Source: Aureobasidium sp. EXF-3400 (taxonomy: Eukaryota > Ascomycota > Dothideomycetes > Dothideales > Saccotheciaceae). From it: a stretch of DNA of 64,000 nucleotides. The notes beneath the pieces are model-generated. The model was given only the letters and a program-made list of their open reading frames with translations, had not been told where the DNA came from and made no database searches. The translations under genes were made by a program, and so were the position numbers. Below are positions 45,312-57,300 of this stretch, one piece after another; within the stretch, counting starts at the first letter, position 1; each line of letters opens with the position of its first letter. The DNA lies in the NCBI GenBank assembly GCA_024195585.1, contig SWBL01000155.1, positions 48,339-112,338 of the forward strand, in the 5' to 3' direction.

Positions 45312-46677
45312 ATGGCATCCTCACCAAATATCAAGGACTTCTCCATGCCGTCTCTCGCACTCGCGTCCACAAACATGTCACGTCCACCCTCCAGTTCCAC
45401 GTATGTTTGACCTTCATTCTTATTACGTATACCAAGATCTACACTGACACTCCCGTGATAGCGCTCGCGCTTCAGTTTCCGTTCAGCCAAAACACCACCC
45501 ACTTCTCATTCCGGAGGTCATGGCCAATATCTTCGCCTACTTTCCAGATGACCGCCGCACTCTTTCACAGAGTTCAAGAGTTTGCCGCCTGTGGTGGAGT
45601 GAGGGCCAAAGACAGCAGTGGCGCCGTGTCGAGCTCAGAGACCTATACCACTATGTCGCAGATGTCAGTCGCCGTCAATACCTCGCCTCCCTGGTCACTA
45701 CTATCATCATCGGCGAGCTGCACACCATCCTGGCCGACGAACCCCTCCGGCCACTATTCTTTCCTCGTCTCCACACCATCAACATGTACAGTACAAACCT
45801 CATTGACGTTCGCGCTGCCAACTTTGAGTCTTTGATGGTGGCTTCGTTGCGTCCTCTGACGGTCGAATCTTCCATCATCCACAGCCGAAATGAAAGGGAC
45901 AACGTCACTTTCTACAACGCCTTGATGCCCATCTGCGCTTCCCTGACTTCGCTGGATCTCGACATCGACGTTCCCGAACATCACGAGTGCCTGGCAGTCG
46001 CATTGCTCGAAGGAATAACTGCTGTCAAGCACTTAAGACTTGGGCACGTCGCAGAATACCTGCACATGGACATGCAGCGTGAAGACTTCTTGGGCCTACT
46101 ACTGAACAAATCGAATCTTGTCACCCTGGCCTTCCCACCTGCCATTGACTTTGACGCCCGCGCCGTTCAGACCTTCCTCACCAGGATGGGCCCAGATTGG
46201 TCACTGCCGTCACTCCGAGAGCTATCCCGCCCAGTGTTTTTGTCTAGAATGGCGGCTCCATTGCTTCTCGATCGTCTACCAGGCCTACAGTATCTCGAGC
46301 TCGAGCTGGAGGATCGAATCGGAGCCTGGGGCGATGAGCTGAAGCACACCTTCGCAGCTTTGTCAAAGCTAGAACAACTCGAGAGCCTCGACTTGCACGT
46401 CAACGTCCACGAATGCGACATGGATGGTGCTTGGCTTGTGCAGCTCGCCGAGGTTAAGACCCTCGAGGCTGTTACCATCGTGTTCTCCGATCCTGACGCA
46501 GTCACTTTGACTGGTACACAGCTAGCAACCTTTCTCGTCATGCCCAGACTCAGAAACGTCAAAATCGACCTGGGTCCACTGCATGTTTACTGCTCACCAA
46601 AAGAGGCGTCCGTTATCAAGAAGGCAATTGAGGGAGTCGACGAGGTAGAGATTGACGACCTGACCATCACTGTCTAG
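45312..46677 (+). CDS. F-box/LRR-like protein, family C, copy 2
   Basis: Exons 45312-45400 and 45462-46677 (61 bp intron, GTATGT...GTGATAG) give 434 residues. The intron lies at the same place as in copy 1, a little before the F-box (PKHHPLLIPEVMANIFAYFP then SSRVCRLWWSEGQRQQWRRV). The start context is CCACCATGG. The LRR-like body keeps the family C blocks (SRRQYLASLVTTI, REDFLGLLLNKSNLVTLAF, GPDWSLPSLREL, GTQLATFLVM). Relative to copy 1, the region after the fourth LRR is shorter. Promoter elements could not be identified. Confidence 0.85.
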
Positions 46678-47685
46678 GCTCAACTCTGATTCATATGACC
46701 TTTTACATTTGCGAAATACTGAGTTCACGCTATCAATACCATCAGCGACCTTCCATCACATGCCCAGTCTATAGAAATGATGATCGTTTAGTCTTAATCT
46801 CAAGTCTTCCTACTACTTCTCGCTTATCCGAATGTGTATCATGACTATCTTCATTGAAAAGCGAAAGTTTTTTCGGGCCTGCTCTTCACAGCGCCGCGAC
46901 TAAACACGTTCTTAGGTGATTTGTTGCGCCAGATGCACCTTCCCAACTTCACGTCCAGAGCGTTTCGTTGTTCCTACCCCAATCTGCAAGCTGAAGAATT
47001 TCTCGCTCGACGCTTTCACTTCTGAGCTTCTTGTTTCTTTCTGCATCATCCCAGCTTCACTCCAAACCAAACAATCCATCGACCTGGTACACGCAATCTC
47101 AATACCGACACATCTAGTAAAGGTCGATACCTGCGCTACCCTCCAGCCATTGCCTGCCGCTCGCGACCATCAACATCTGACTTGCCGTCTACAGCGGCTA
47201 CATACAGCAATGTTTCGATTTTCAGGCCTGGAAAGATGTGTAAGATTAGGCCAACACACATCACGATCAGAACGGATACATCAATGATATGGCTGACGTT
47301 ATTGCTTCGAAGCTCTGGTCGAGATATTCCTCCGCGGCTCGGTAATACTATGATCGCCGACGACAGGACGACGCTCCAGGCATCATCTGAAATCTATCCT
47401 CATTGACGTCAAGATGGGGCAGGTCATGGGTCAACTTTTGAGGTTGCATTATCTTTGTTCTTTCACGAGTTCTCCGCTCAGGTCCTGCCCGCTGCCCGGC
47501 TTTGTGGTCTATTGGACGCATCCGGTGAAATTCTCATATTTCATTGTTCTAGTCTACCAGACCACGGTCAGCAACTATTCCAGTCTATGTAATGATGGAC
47601 TTCTACCATAGGCCTTCTAGTTTCCTATTTTCTGAGAATACTGGACCGCACTCACAAAACTCCTCCTTGCCAATCTTTGCACCAA
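46678..47685. other. Spacer between family C copies 2 and 3
   Basis: Short frames only; no relic of the family was found. Confidence 0.45.
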
Positions 47686-48981
47686 ATGGATAACCATCCG
47701 CTCTTACCTCCGGAAATTGTACACGAAGTCTTTTCCCATGTCCCCTTGAATGAGAGCAAGACTGCCACTCGCATGACGGAAGTCTGCCGCCTGTGGTATT
47801 CTGTTGGTCGCGAACATGTCTGGCGCGAATTCGACGGTCAGCTCAGGGGCCTGGTTTTGAACGTGACTGATCAAGCTCGCCGATATTACTTTGCCTCTCT
47901 ATTCAGAACCATCTACATCCCGCCAGGCGACTATATTCTCGGGAACACTAACAACAGACTCCAGTCGCTCAGATTTCCTCGGCTCGAGTCCATCCATATG
48001 CATCTTTCGAACCTTGTCGGCATCCGATCTGAGAACATCGAGGCGTTGATCGTGCCTTCGCTACGATCCTTCCGCCTGGAACACTGCCTGGAAGACTATA
48101 GAGGTGATATCGAAGAAGATAGCGAAGTTCTCTTGAACGCATTGATCAATGGGTGCGCGTCGTTGAGAACTTTGAGCCTGGATTTTGGCTACGAAATACC
48201 TAGGGAGGCAGAATCCCTGCTACTCAATCTGCTGGATGGTATCACTGCTATTGAGCATTTGGACATTGGACAACCTGGAGACAACATGTTCCGCGACTAT
48301 CCCGCCGAGGACCTGCTACAAAGGCTCCTTGCCAACAAGCAGAACCTTGTCTCCATTTGCTTCCCTGGTAATGGCAGGTTCTCTGACCAGGAGGTCGATA
48401 CCTTCCTGGGCAGGATGGGACCCGACTGGTCATTGCCATCTCTTCGGTCAATTACACCTGGTCATGACTATATAGGTCCGAGAGGTCATACTGAAACCAG
48501 AGCACCGAATTTCGAGTCCAGTGAGGCAGCTGCTCGTATGCTGGATCGCATGCCCAACTTGGAACACCTTCATCTCGTACTCTGGCAGGGTAGACCGGGG
48601 CAGTGGGGCGACTCTCTCAAGCACGTCTTCGCTTCGATCTCAAAGCTAGAACACCTCAAAGTTCTGGACCTGAAGATCGATGCCCCGACTGCGGAGGTGC
48701 GCGGCGAATGGCTCATACAACTTGGCAAACTCCCGAACCTCGAGAGGCTTATACTTGATGTGAGCGTGTCCCCAGGAGTCATCGACTTGACAGGTATCCA
48801 CCTAGCCTGCCTCTTAGCTGACTCGCCCAATCTGCGCGACCTGTACCTGGATTTCGGCAAAGAAATAGTACTTCCCTGCAGTCCCGAAGTCACGGATACC
48901 ATTGTAGAGGCCATTCCCAGGATTCCACAATGGGACACCCCTAGGATCAAATTCATTGACTTTCACGAGATTCTCGACTAG
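47686..48981 (+). CDS. F-box/LRR-like protein, family C, copy 3
   Basis: A 431-residue protein read from the ATG at 47686 (context ACCAAATGG). Unlike copies 1 and 2 it has no upstream coding exon: its F-box begins right at the start (MDNHPLLPPEIVHEVFSHVP then MTEVCRLWYSVGREHVWREF), and I saw no matching acceptor just upstream. The body keeps the family blocks (ARRYYFASLFRTI, AEDLLQRLLANKQNLVSICF, GPDWSLPSLRSI, GIHLACLLADS). An insertion (GHDYIGPRGHTETRAPNFES) follows LPSLRSI. The C-terminus ends FIDFHEILD. Confidence 0.85.
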   Translation: MDNHPLLPPEIVHEVFSHVPLNESKTATRMTEVCRLWYSVGREHVWREFDGQLRGLVLNVTDQARRYYFASLFRTIYIPPGDYILGNTNNRLQSLRFPRLESIHMHLSNLVGIRSENIEALIVPSLRSFRLEHCLEDYRGDIEEDSEVLLNALINGCASLRTLSLDFGYEIPREAESLLLNLLDGITAIEHLDIGQPGDNMFRDYPAEDLLQRLLANKQNLVSICFPGNGRFSDQEVDTFLGRMGPDWSLPSLRSITPGHDYIGPRGHTETRAPNFESSEAAARMLDRMPNLEHLHLVLWQGRPGQWGDSLKHVFASISKLEHLKVLDLKIDAPTAEVRGEWLIQLGKLPNLERLILDVSVSPGVIDLTGIHLACLLADSPNLRDLYLDFGKEIVLPCSPEVTDTIVEAIPRIPQWDTPRIKFIDFHEILD

Positions 48982-49530
48982 ATCTCTGCCCAACCTCCCC
49001 GCTCTTGGAAGCTTCACCTTCTCTGCTTATTTTCTGCCCGCTTTTGGCTTCTTGTTTTCATGCTTAGTCTGTAGCAACAATGGTAACTTATGTTCTACAT
49101 TCCCACTCATGACTTCTTTCTTCTATATGGGATGCTTGAACAAGTCGATTTTGTAACTAATGTCCCGTCTGGAGTCTCGCGTGATATATTTGTCACGTCC
49201 ATGTTGCTAGTAGCTATTAATGAATCCTAATCTCGTCTTTTCATCACGTACCTTCTAGTCAGACCTCACGAGCACAGATTTTGCTTACTCGATTTCGTCG
49301 TTCCACAATCTTCGCAGCTATCCTTCGAAGCCGAGATGGCTTCCAAGGCATCCTTTACCCTTCACATTCATCTAGCGGTCAGGTGCAATTGCGGTGAAGG
49401 ACATGGAAGAGAACAAAACGAGATTAACAATGAGATAAATACGACTAATTAATATAACGAATGTTGTACAAAATCCACAGAAGCCACGACATCCACAAAT
49501 CCACCGAAAACAAGTCCTAATAGACACCAT
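48982..49530. other. Intergenic region between convergent genes
   Basis: Contains the 3' flanks of the last F-box gene (+) and the BYS1-like gene (-). No gene seen. Confidence 0.5.
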
Positions 49531-49962
49531 CTAGCACACCTGCAGATAAAAGTCGGCCTTATCAGTGCAAGCCTTGGTAGCTCCATCAGGACTAGTAATA
49601 GTAGCACAGCCAGGCTGGCTACCAGAGAGTCTAACACTCTGTCCCGCGAAAGGGTTTCCGTTGACAGTGTTCAGCGAGTAGTAAGTAACGCCATTGCTGT
49701 CAGAAGCACCCCAGATCAACTTCGCAGTGTTGGCAGAGTAGTAGTCAGCAGACTTGGAAAGACCGTAGCTGTTTCCCTGGCCTTGGATAGGGGTGCTGTA
49801 GTAGCCGCCGTTGGCTGCGATCTTGAGCTGCGTGCTCTTCTGGTTTTGGCCGGTGGTGGTGAGGAAGATGTCTTGTTTGCAGTTGTTCTTGATGCCTGCA
49901 GTGCCGGCGAGGGCGGTGGAGGCGAGAGCGAGGGCGCTGGCGATGAAGGTGGTGGCGTGCAT
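49531..49962 (-). CDS. Small secreted BYS1/thaumatin-like protein
   Basis: 143 residues, intronless. Residues 1-19 form a classical signal peptide (MHATTFIASALALASTALA). The mature part has the outline of the Bys1 family (Blastomyces yeast-phase-specific protein 1, related to the thaumatin fold). An early N-N-C (KNNCKQDIFL) is followed by a G-G-x-Y segment (ANGGYYSTPI) and LSKS. Then KLIWGAS and YYSLNTVNGNPFAGQSVRLS stand where that family has 'YDLSNVNG-x-PF'. Four cysteines (28, 119, 132, 143) could make two disulfides. Such proteins are abundant, often stage- or host-induced secreted proteins of unknown activity. A 120-base CT/GA-rich leader precedes the gene. Assigned from remembered family features, not from an alignment. 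Confidence 0.7.
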   Translation of the reverse strand: MHATTFIASALALASTALAGTAGIKNNCKQDIFLTTTGQNQKSTQLKIAANGGYYSTPIQGQGNSYGLSKSADYYSANTAKLIWGASDSNGVTYYSLNTVNGNPFAGQSVRLSGSQPGCATITSPDGATKACTDKADFYLQVC

Positions 49963-52900
49963 GGTTGCGGTTTTGGTTGGTTTGTTGGAGGTGGATAGAG
50001 GACTAGGTTGGTGTTGGTTGTTTGGTGAAGATGATGCTGATAGCTGGGGATGGAAGATGAGATTGTCTGTTGGATGATGTTGGTCTTCTGGCTGGGCTGT
50101 GACTGGTCTTTTATATCATTGCGATGCCTCATGATTTAGCTTCTATGGTGTATGAACATATCTAAGTCCACGAGCCCTCGCTATTCTTAGAGCTTAGAGT
50201 ACGAGCAGTCGATACTTGGTTGATTATCTGGTATACTGAGTTTGAGCTGTGGGAGTGACTGACCAGCAATTACGAGGTCTAATGTCTTGGAGAATCAGCC
50301 TTCACAGCCTACATGGTCGTCATTCCCGGTTATTTCCAAGCCTATGTCAAGAAAGTATAAACTGGCTGCAATCCAAATCATGACTTGTGCGGCCGTTGGA
50401 CTTCCAAGACAATTTCTTCGGGTCAAACGGTGCTATGGGGCCATGCGTACATTCAATTAAGGCTTCTACTGATGATATTGGCCTTGCAATAAGTTGTTGC
50501 ACGCCTCTACATGAAATAAAATGACTTGAGTAACCATTCTTGTCGTTCCATCGCATACAAAACATTCGCCGTATGACGCGGGGGAAGAGCCTCTTTGCCG
50601 CTTGGCAAAGTCCCGACAAGACATAATTCTCGTAAGTGCCAAATATAGATCACTTGCCCTACCGGCCCGCCAAACGGCGCCGGCAACGATTCTCCAATCT
50701 GGGGTATTATACTGCGTCACCAACCTGAGAGAGAGTTCGATATGTTCTAACAATATTCTTAGTATACGGGGTCATGCGTCGCTCCGCTATGCCATGGCGT
50801 CCGATTGCTGCCAACAGTGCTGTTCAGTATTTCATGTCAGGAAACTCTCGACCTCGTATACGTCAAATGCTCTCAATATCTATACGAGAGAATGATGCGC
50901 AAGCATCTGGCAGTACCAAGACCTTGCGGCCCTCGCGAAGCCACAACAGCAACACGAGAAACATGGACAGAAAAGAAGAAAATGGCAGAAGAAAGCCAAT
51001 GTTCTGAGCGAGACGTGATTTGAGGATGAGAGTACGATTAGATGAGAGTGAGATGAAAGACTGACGATCATGCTGCGAGAACAAATACAGGTTAGCAAGT
51101 GAGAGCGAATCAACTTGGGAAGGGTAGACTGACCACAAACTCTCAAGTGGAACCTGACGTCGCGTTCAAGTTGACAGAGACACTTCGAGATCAAGATAGA
51201 GGAGGCGTCCTTCTCAGACCTTCCTGATTCTTCCATGTCAATTTCAACATTCATAGTTTCCTTAATACCTGCGATGGACTTAAGATACTCACACCAACAC
51301 AACCCTGTCCATGTTCAGAAAAGCCTATGTACGAATCCGCCTCTTGATCTCTGCATTGTCCTTGGACTTGAACAACTCCGGCTAGGGTTCATGAATTGTG
51401 ATCATGTAGTACGTAGCACTACCCCGAGCTACAATCGCGGTGACCGCTGAGACTCCTGTCGCATTGAAAACATCAGTGGCATCAGCGAGGGAAAGACTGT
51501 ACAGGAGCCGGTAGACAGAGCGTCGAAAACTACCGTCCGTCGATACTGCTGCCCAATTTCTGACCTGGACATTCAGCTGGTATTCGATGAGGAGATCGAG
51601 ACAATGAGTGTCTACGATATCGCGCGAACTTGAGCACCTCTGCGGAGGTCTTGTCTGGGTGAGAATGCTCTGAGTAAGACATATCTACACGAGTCGTCGT
51701 TTCGGTGAGCCACGAAGCAAAGCCGGCGAGTATGCTTCCGTGAGGACCATGGTATGTCGGGATACTTGAAGGCTGATATCGAGTGACAAAGCGTTCCTAT
51801 GCTGCTTTTTCTACTGGGAAACGACTTTCGATACAGCCCTGCTTAAATGCTTTGCACATTCGAGGTAGATCGCCAGGAAGAAGGTAGATTAATAATGACG
51901 TGGCTTCATTCCAATCTAGGATTCTATAGCCTCTGTCCATCTTGTCGCAGAGAGTTTTGATCCACACCCTACAAGGAGAGATATCTAGAGCAGACCCACT
52001 TGTCGGTGTGAAGATCAAGATGGTCACTCTTTGGCGGTGAGCAGAACCACTAATCTCGAGGCACTGTGCACGATGCCAAGTTTGGCAGATATCCCGTAGA
52101 TGAACACTCGGTACAGGCACGCCTGTCAACTTCCTCTGGTTCTAGTCTTCCATTGGCTTATGCCTAGTTCTGCTTGGAAGGAAGCAGCAAGAAGATGATC
52201 TATGATCGACGAATGCGTAGGCGCCAGAAACACCAATCAATTGCAGATCAAAGCCAAGCTAATTTGATGAGCCGGAGTCGGGACCGAAGGGGCAAGGGAA
52301 AGTGGGCCCAGGCCGAGGCTCGGCAAGCGATCTGAACCACGGGCGCGTAATGAAGCGAAGCAGAGCGGTCAACACAGCGCCGCTTTATGAGGGGAATTAC
52401 TCGGCTTGGTTGAGCAAGAGATTTAACTTACATGAATAGACTGATAAAATGAACTTGCAGAACAATCGCCGCGCAACACGAATTGTTTCTCGCGCGGCCG
52501 ACTTAGCGCTCAATCAGCGCTCGGCTTATACTGCTTGATCAACACGCACGTTCGTTCTGCGTGAGCGTCATTTGATCCCAGGATGAAGGTCTCTTCACTC
52601 GTCTCGCCTCTCATGTAGTTCTCTACCCGATGAAGATTGCGAACATGCAGCTTTCCCACGACCCGAGTGGGTCTTTCTTGTCGACGTGAGCTCGTGCCGC
52701 TGGATACTATTGTCTGAAGGAACAAGGATCCGGATAATATGCCTCCTACGCGATTTTGCCTGAGCACAACACCAGCCATTACACCCCTGATACTGCATCG
52801 ATTCTAACGAAAAAGAACCCGGACGATGTACAGAGATCACGCGAACAAGAATATACAGAAAAGTTGGGAATACAGTCTTTGATCCTTTTGCTGGAAAATT

Positions 52901-53241
52901 ATGTGATGGTATTCGAAACCGTCGGGCGCTAACTACTCATCATACTATATAAGCTTCTTGGGCCAAGATTTTAACCGCCTGGAAACATATCAGGTGAGAC
53001 TTGCTGGAAATTGATCGCATATCACCAAGGCTGGAACATGTGGCGGTCAAGCCATATGCATGTCTTCAATAGTCAGGCGACAAGCTGATAGATTGGCCTT
53101 CTTGTGTGATGGAATCCTACGGACAATACCAGTCATTTACCAAAACTGCGGCACATCTTATAAACCGTCTCATCCTGTATGTTCGTTGGTGCAGAATCTC
53201 TGACTACCTCATCACATATCACGATACCCATCAACCTGAAC
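49963..53241. other. Gene-poor region, 3.3 kb
   Basis: No gene is convincing. On the minus strand two open segments at 51302-50863 could be exons of a small protein. One encodes MNVEIDMEESGRSEKDASSI. The other ends in a hydrophobic stretch (GFLLPFSSFLSMFLVLLLW). A GTCAGT...CTCGCAG pair separates them, but no family is recognisable. The rest is scattered short frames. The last 100 bases are the NLR promoter. Confidence 0.35.
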
Positions 53242-56200
53242 ATGTCGGATCCCAGTATCTACACCGTTGGCTGGATCTGCGCACTACCGACTGAGGTCAC
53301 CGCTGCACGTCAGTTCCTTGATGAAAGACATGAACGGGCGGACCATGTCGCATCCAACAATGACGGTACCTACACTCTTGGAACGATGGCAGGCCACAAT
53401 GTCGTGATTGCAATGCTACCGGATGCCGAGTACGGCTTGAGCAGCGCTGCAGCCGCCGTAAAGGATATGCTCAACAGTTTCCCTGCAATTAGGATTGGCC
53501 TGTTAGTTGGAATCGGAGGGGGTGCGCCGAGCAGCAAGAACGACATCCGACTAGGAGACATTGTGGTCAGCAGCGCTCAACCCGGTGTTAGTAGCGTCTT
53601 TCAATACGACTTCGGCAAGACTATACAAGAACGAAGTTTCCAGCAAACCGGCTTCCTTGGTCTGCCATCGACTGTAGTACGTACGGCTGTCACTGCGCTG
53701 AGAAGCGAATACGAGGAAGGGCATGATATCGAAAAGCAGATTGCGGCTGCACTCCAGGGAAAGCCCATGTTGCGAAACAAATACAGCCGGCCACCTCAAG
53801 ACAGCGATTTTCTTTACAAGTCCAACGTCGTTCATCCCGATGGCGAAGGTGACTGCGATAAGCTTTGTGGAAACCAGCCATCCGATATCATTGAGCGACA
53901 CAAAAGAGGAGCTGATGAGCTTAACCTCGCCGTCCACTATGGTATTATAGCCTCTGCCAACCAGCTGATGAAAGACGCGACCATCAGAGACACTCTGGCA
54001 AAGGAGAAAGGCATAATGTGCTTCGAGATGGAGGCAGCTGGTATCATGAATCGCTTTCCAGTTCTAGTCGTGCGTGGTATTTGTGATTACGCTGATTTAC
54101 ACAACAAAAGGTGGCAGGGGTACGCGGCTATGGCAGCAGCTGCATATGGCAAAGATCTGCTAAGGAGAATGGTACCGAAGAAGGTGGAAGTGGAGACGCC
54201 GCTTGCAGAAGTGATCAAGTCAAGTGAGTGGACTGCTGTATCCTTACGAAGTTTTTCTCATCATAGCTAGTCTCTCATGCTGTTGAGTCAATCCATACTA
54301 CAACCCAGAAAGTCCACGAAAATGTAGAAGGACTCCAAGCCCAGAAACAAGCAACCCAAATAGTAAAGTGGCTCCGAGCGTCCGATCCGTCGGCAAATCA
54401 CAACAAAGCACTGCAGCAGCGCCACGAAAACACGGGAATGTGGTTCGTATCTGGGCCTCTGTTCGAGCAGTGGAAAGCGCAAAGAAAGGCATTCCTGTGG
54501 CTTCATGGTCTGGCAGGCTGTGGCAAGACCATTCTCAGTGCTGCCATAATTGATGATCTTGAAAGACATACTAGACAGAACCACTGGACGTCTCCGGCGC
54601 TGCTCTACTTCTACTTCGATTTCAACGACACAAGCAAACAAGCTCTCGATGACATGCTACGCTCTCTCATTATACAGCTTCACCAACAGCGACCAGACAT
54701 TCGGCAGGATCTCAAAGCCATATGGAGTTCTCACAGTAATGGCGATCGACAACCGTCCACAGCATCCTTGGATACACTTCTGAAAACGATACTGCGCAAA
54801 GACGATAGCGTCAGCATTGTACTAGATGCGTTGGATAAGTCAAAGACGAGGGACAAAATTCTCGATTGGCTGGAGAGTGTCGCCACAGATGAGACCCTCC
54901 CCTGTCGAATACTGGTCACAGCTCGCAAGGAACCTGAGATTGAGTTGGCATTCGAATCATGGACTCGACTTGGTGATAGGATGGCTATTAGTCCGAGTGA
55001 TGTCAATGACGACATCGGCGCATACGTCAAAGACAAGGTCCGGAACGGTAAGGATCTTGAGAGATGGCGTAAGTTTCCACACGCCCAGAGGGAGATTGAG
55101 ACCGCACTCATGGAGAAGGCTGATGGAATGTATGAGCATGCTACTGTTTCACTCAGACAGAGCCAACAACTGCTAACTGTGACATAGGTTCCGCTGGGTT
55201 GCTTGCCAGATTGACGCTTTGAGAGAATGCTATGATCTCCGAGAACTCCGTCAAGCACTGATTACGCTTCCAGAGACGCTGAACGAGACATATAGTCGAA
55301 TCCTAGAGAATATCCCCGAGAACAAAGTCCGTGCCGCAACGACAATTTTGAGGCTTCTAACCTGGGGCTTCCGACCCTTCCGACTGGAAGAAGTAGTGGA
55401 TGCAGTTGCGACCAATCCATACGAGGAACCATGTTTTCTTGAAGAACTCAGAATGCCAGTTCCTCAGGACATACTGCGTATATGTCCGAGTCTAGTCACG
55501 CTTGTCAAGACCAGGGTCGCTCTCTCTAACTACAATGGTTGGTCTGGGCATGCTCGCGAACAGGGTCATAACGTGCAAGAATTTGCAGAAAAGTGGTGGC
55601 TTCGACTCGCTCACTTCTCTGTCAAAGAATACCTGGTATCTAACCGCACTGAAGGACGCTGGTCCTTGTACATGGAGAAGACCAAGTCGAGAGCTTTCTT
55701 AGGCAATTTGTGCTCAGCGTACCTGACCAACGTGAGATCCGATCTTACACTTCGAGAGACCCGCAGAAGATTTCCCTTCTCGCAGTATTCCGCTAGGAAT
55801 TGGCTGCGATATGTCACGGAAGCAGAAGACGCAGATAAAAGACTTTGGGGATCGTTATCGAGCTTTATCCAGGAGGCAGGACCCCTTGGGCTTAGCTTAA
55901 GGCTACACGATCTGGAGACACAATATCGGGGAGACTTTCCAGGCAGAGTGCTTCTTCGATTGGATCACCCGGAAAAAAGACCGGCTAGGTGCAAATACTC
56001 TCGGTCAACAGATCCGCTGTATTACGCCAGCCTCGGAGGTGCATCAGAATGGGCAGATAATCTGATCAACAAGGGCGCCGATGTCAATATTCAAGGCGGA
56101 TGCTATGGCAGCACACTCCAGGCAGCTTCACTCGGAGGTCATTCTGGAATCGTGCAGATGTTGCTCGACAACGGCGCCGATATCAATGCTCAAAGTGGAA

Positions 56201-57300
56201 GATACGGGAGCGCACTTGTTGCGGCTACAAGCAGCGGCCACGATAAGATTGTGCAGATGCTACTCGATCACGGCGCTGATGTTAATGCTCGGTCAACAGG
56301 TGAAGGTGACAGCGCACTCCATATAGCCTCATTCTCTGGCTATGAAAAAATTGTGCAGATGCTGCTCGACAAAGGTGCCGAAGTGAACGCACAAAGTCTC
56401 TTTGAAGGCAGTGTATTACATAGTGCTTCATGCTCAGGAAATAGCAAGGCTGTGCAAGCTTTACTCCACAAGGGCGCAGATGTTAACGCTGTCGACTGGA
56501 ATGGAGATTCACCGCTACAGCATGCAGTACTAATGGGGTACATCGACGTCGTAAAAGTCTTGCTAGACAGCTGCGCCGATGTTAACGGCAGCCGTGGTCA
56601 GTCTCCATTACACACTGCTGCTCAAACGCGTCACACAGAGGTTTTACGTATGCTGCTGGCACGTGGTGCAAGTGCTACAGCTAGAGATAGGAGTGGGAAT
56701 ACTCCTCTTCACATGGCCGCTAAGTGTGGTCATGACCAAAATGCACGGTTGTTGCTCAATAGCGGAGCAGATGTGGCCGAGGAGGACGGACATGGCTGCA
56801 CAGCACTCAGTATTGCGGCCAAAAAAGGTCACACAGAGATGGTGAAAATGTTGTTAGACGTTGGAGCAGACTGGTCAAGCACAAGTGAGGATTCGTTGAC
56901 TCCACTTGATGTTGCGGCTTCTCAAGGTCACTTCGACGTGACCAAGCTGCTCTCACAAGGGGTCACAGACTGCTCAGCCGCAAACAGCTCTGGGTGGACT
57001 CCGCTCCACTCTGCGGCGGCTAGAGGCCACGTAGATGTAGTCATAGTGCTGCTACAAACCGGGGCGGACATGTCGATCACTAATGACAAAGGTCAAACGC
57101 CACTCTATTTGGCGTCTACTGCAGGCCACGTCGATGTAGTTGCCGTGCTGCTACAGGCCAGAGCAGACATGTCGTTTACTGATCAAGAAGGTTGGAACTC
57201 ACTCACGATAGCTAATAGTAACCGCAAAGCTGAGATTGCGAAGCTTCGACTAGAGGAAGCTGACAGACACAGACTCGATGATACTGATGATGACGCATGA
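53242..57300 (+). CDS. Fungal NLR: PNP_UDP phosphorylase-like, NACHT and ankyrin repeats
   Basis: Exons 53242-54223, 54271-55129 and 55188-57300 (introns 47 and 58 bp, the second with branch GCTAACTGTGAC) give 1317 residues. Residues about 7-320 are a purine-nucleoside/uridine phosphorylase-like domain: YTVGWICALPTEVTAARQFL, VGIGGGAPS, DIRLGDIVVS, CFEMEAAGIM and VVRGICDYAD. The NACHT NTPase follows, with Walker A GLAGCGKT (407-414), Walker B IVLDALDK (D513, D516, K517) and RILVTARKEPEI. HFSVKEYL (from 756) closes the helical part. About 13 ankyrin repeats fill residues 890-1290 (typical unit TPLHMAAKCGHDQNARLLLN then SGADV). Splicing of exon 2 restores KADGMFRWVACQIDAL, a strong family motif. 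Such STAND proteins sense non-self or danger and trigger incompatibility-type responses. Position 517 is Lys where Glu is usual, so ATP hydrolysis may be altered. The ATG at 53242 begins the family's typical N-terminus; an in-frame ATG at 53179 is less likely. Confidence 0.9.

Noticed and set aside
50863..51302. Two-exon membrane protein on the minus strand
   Set aside because: A plausible intron and a hydrophobic stretch exist, but the frames are short, the upstream part is missing and there is no recognisable family.
49963..53241. A second transposon or long terminal repeat in the gene-poor stretch
   Set aside because: No terminal repeats, no transposase-like frame and no RIP-type composition were seen.
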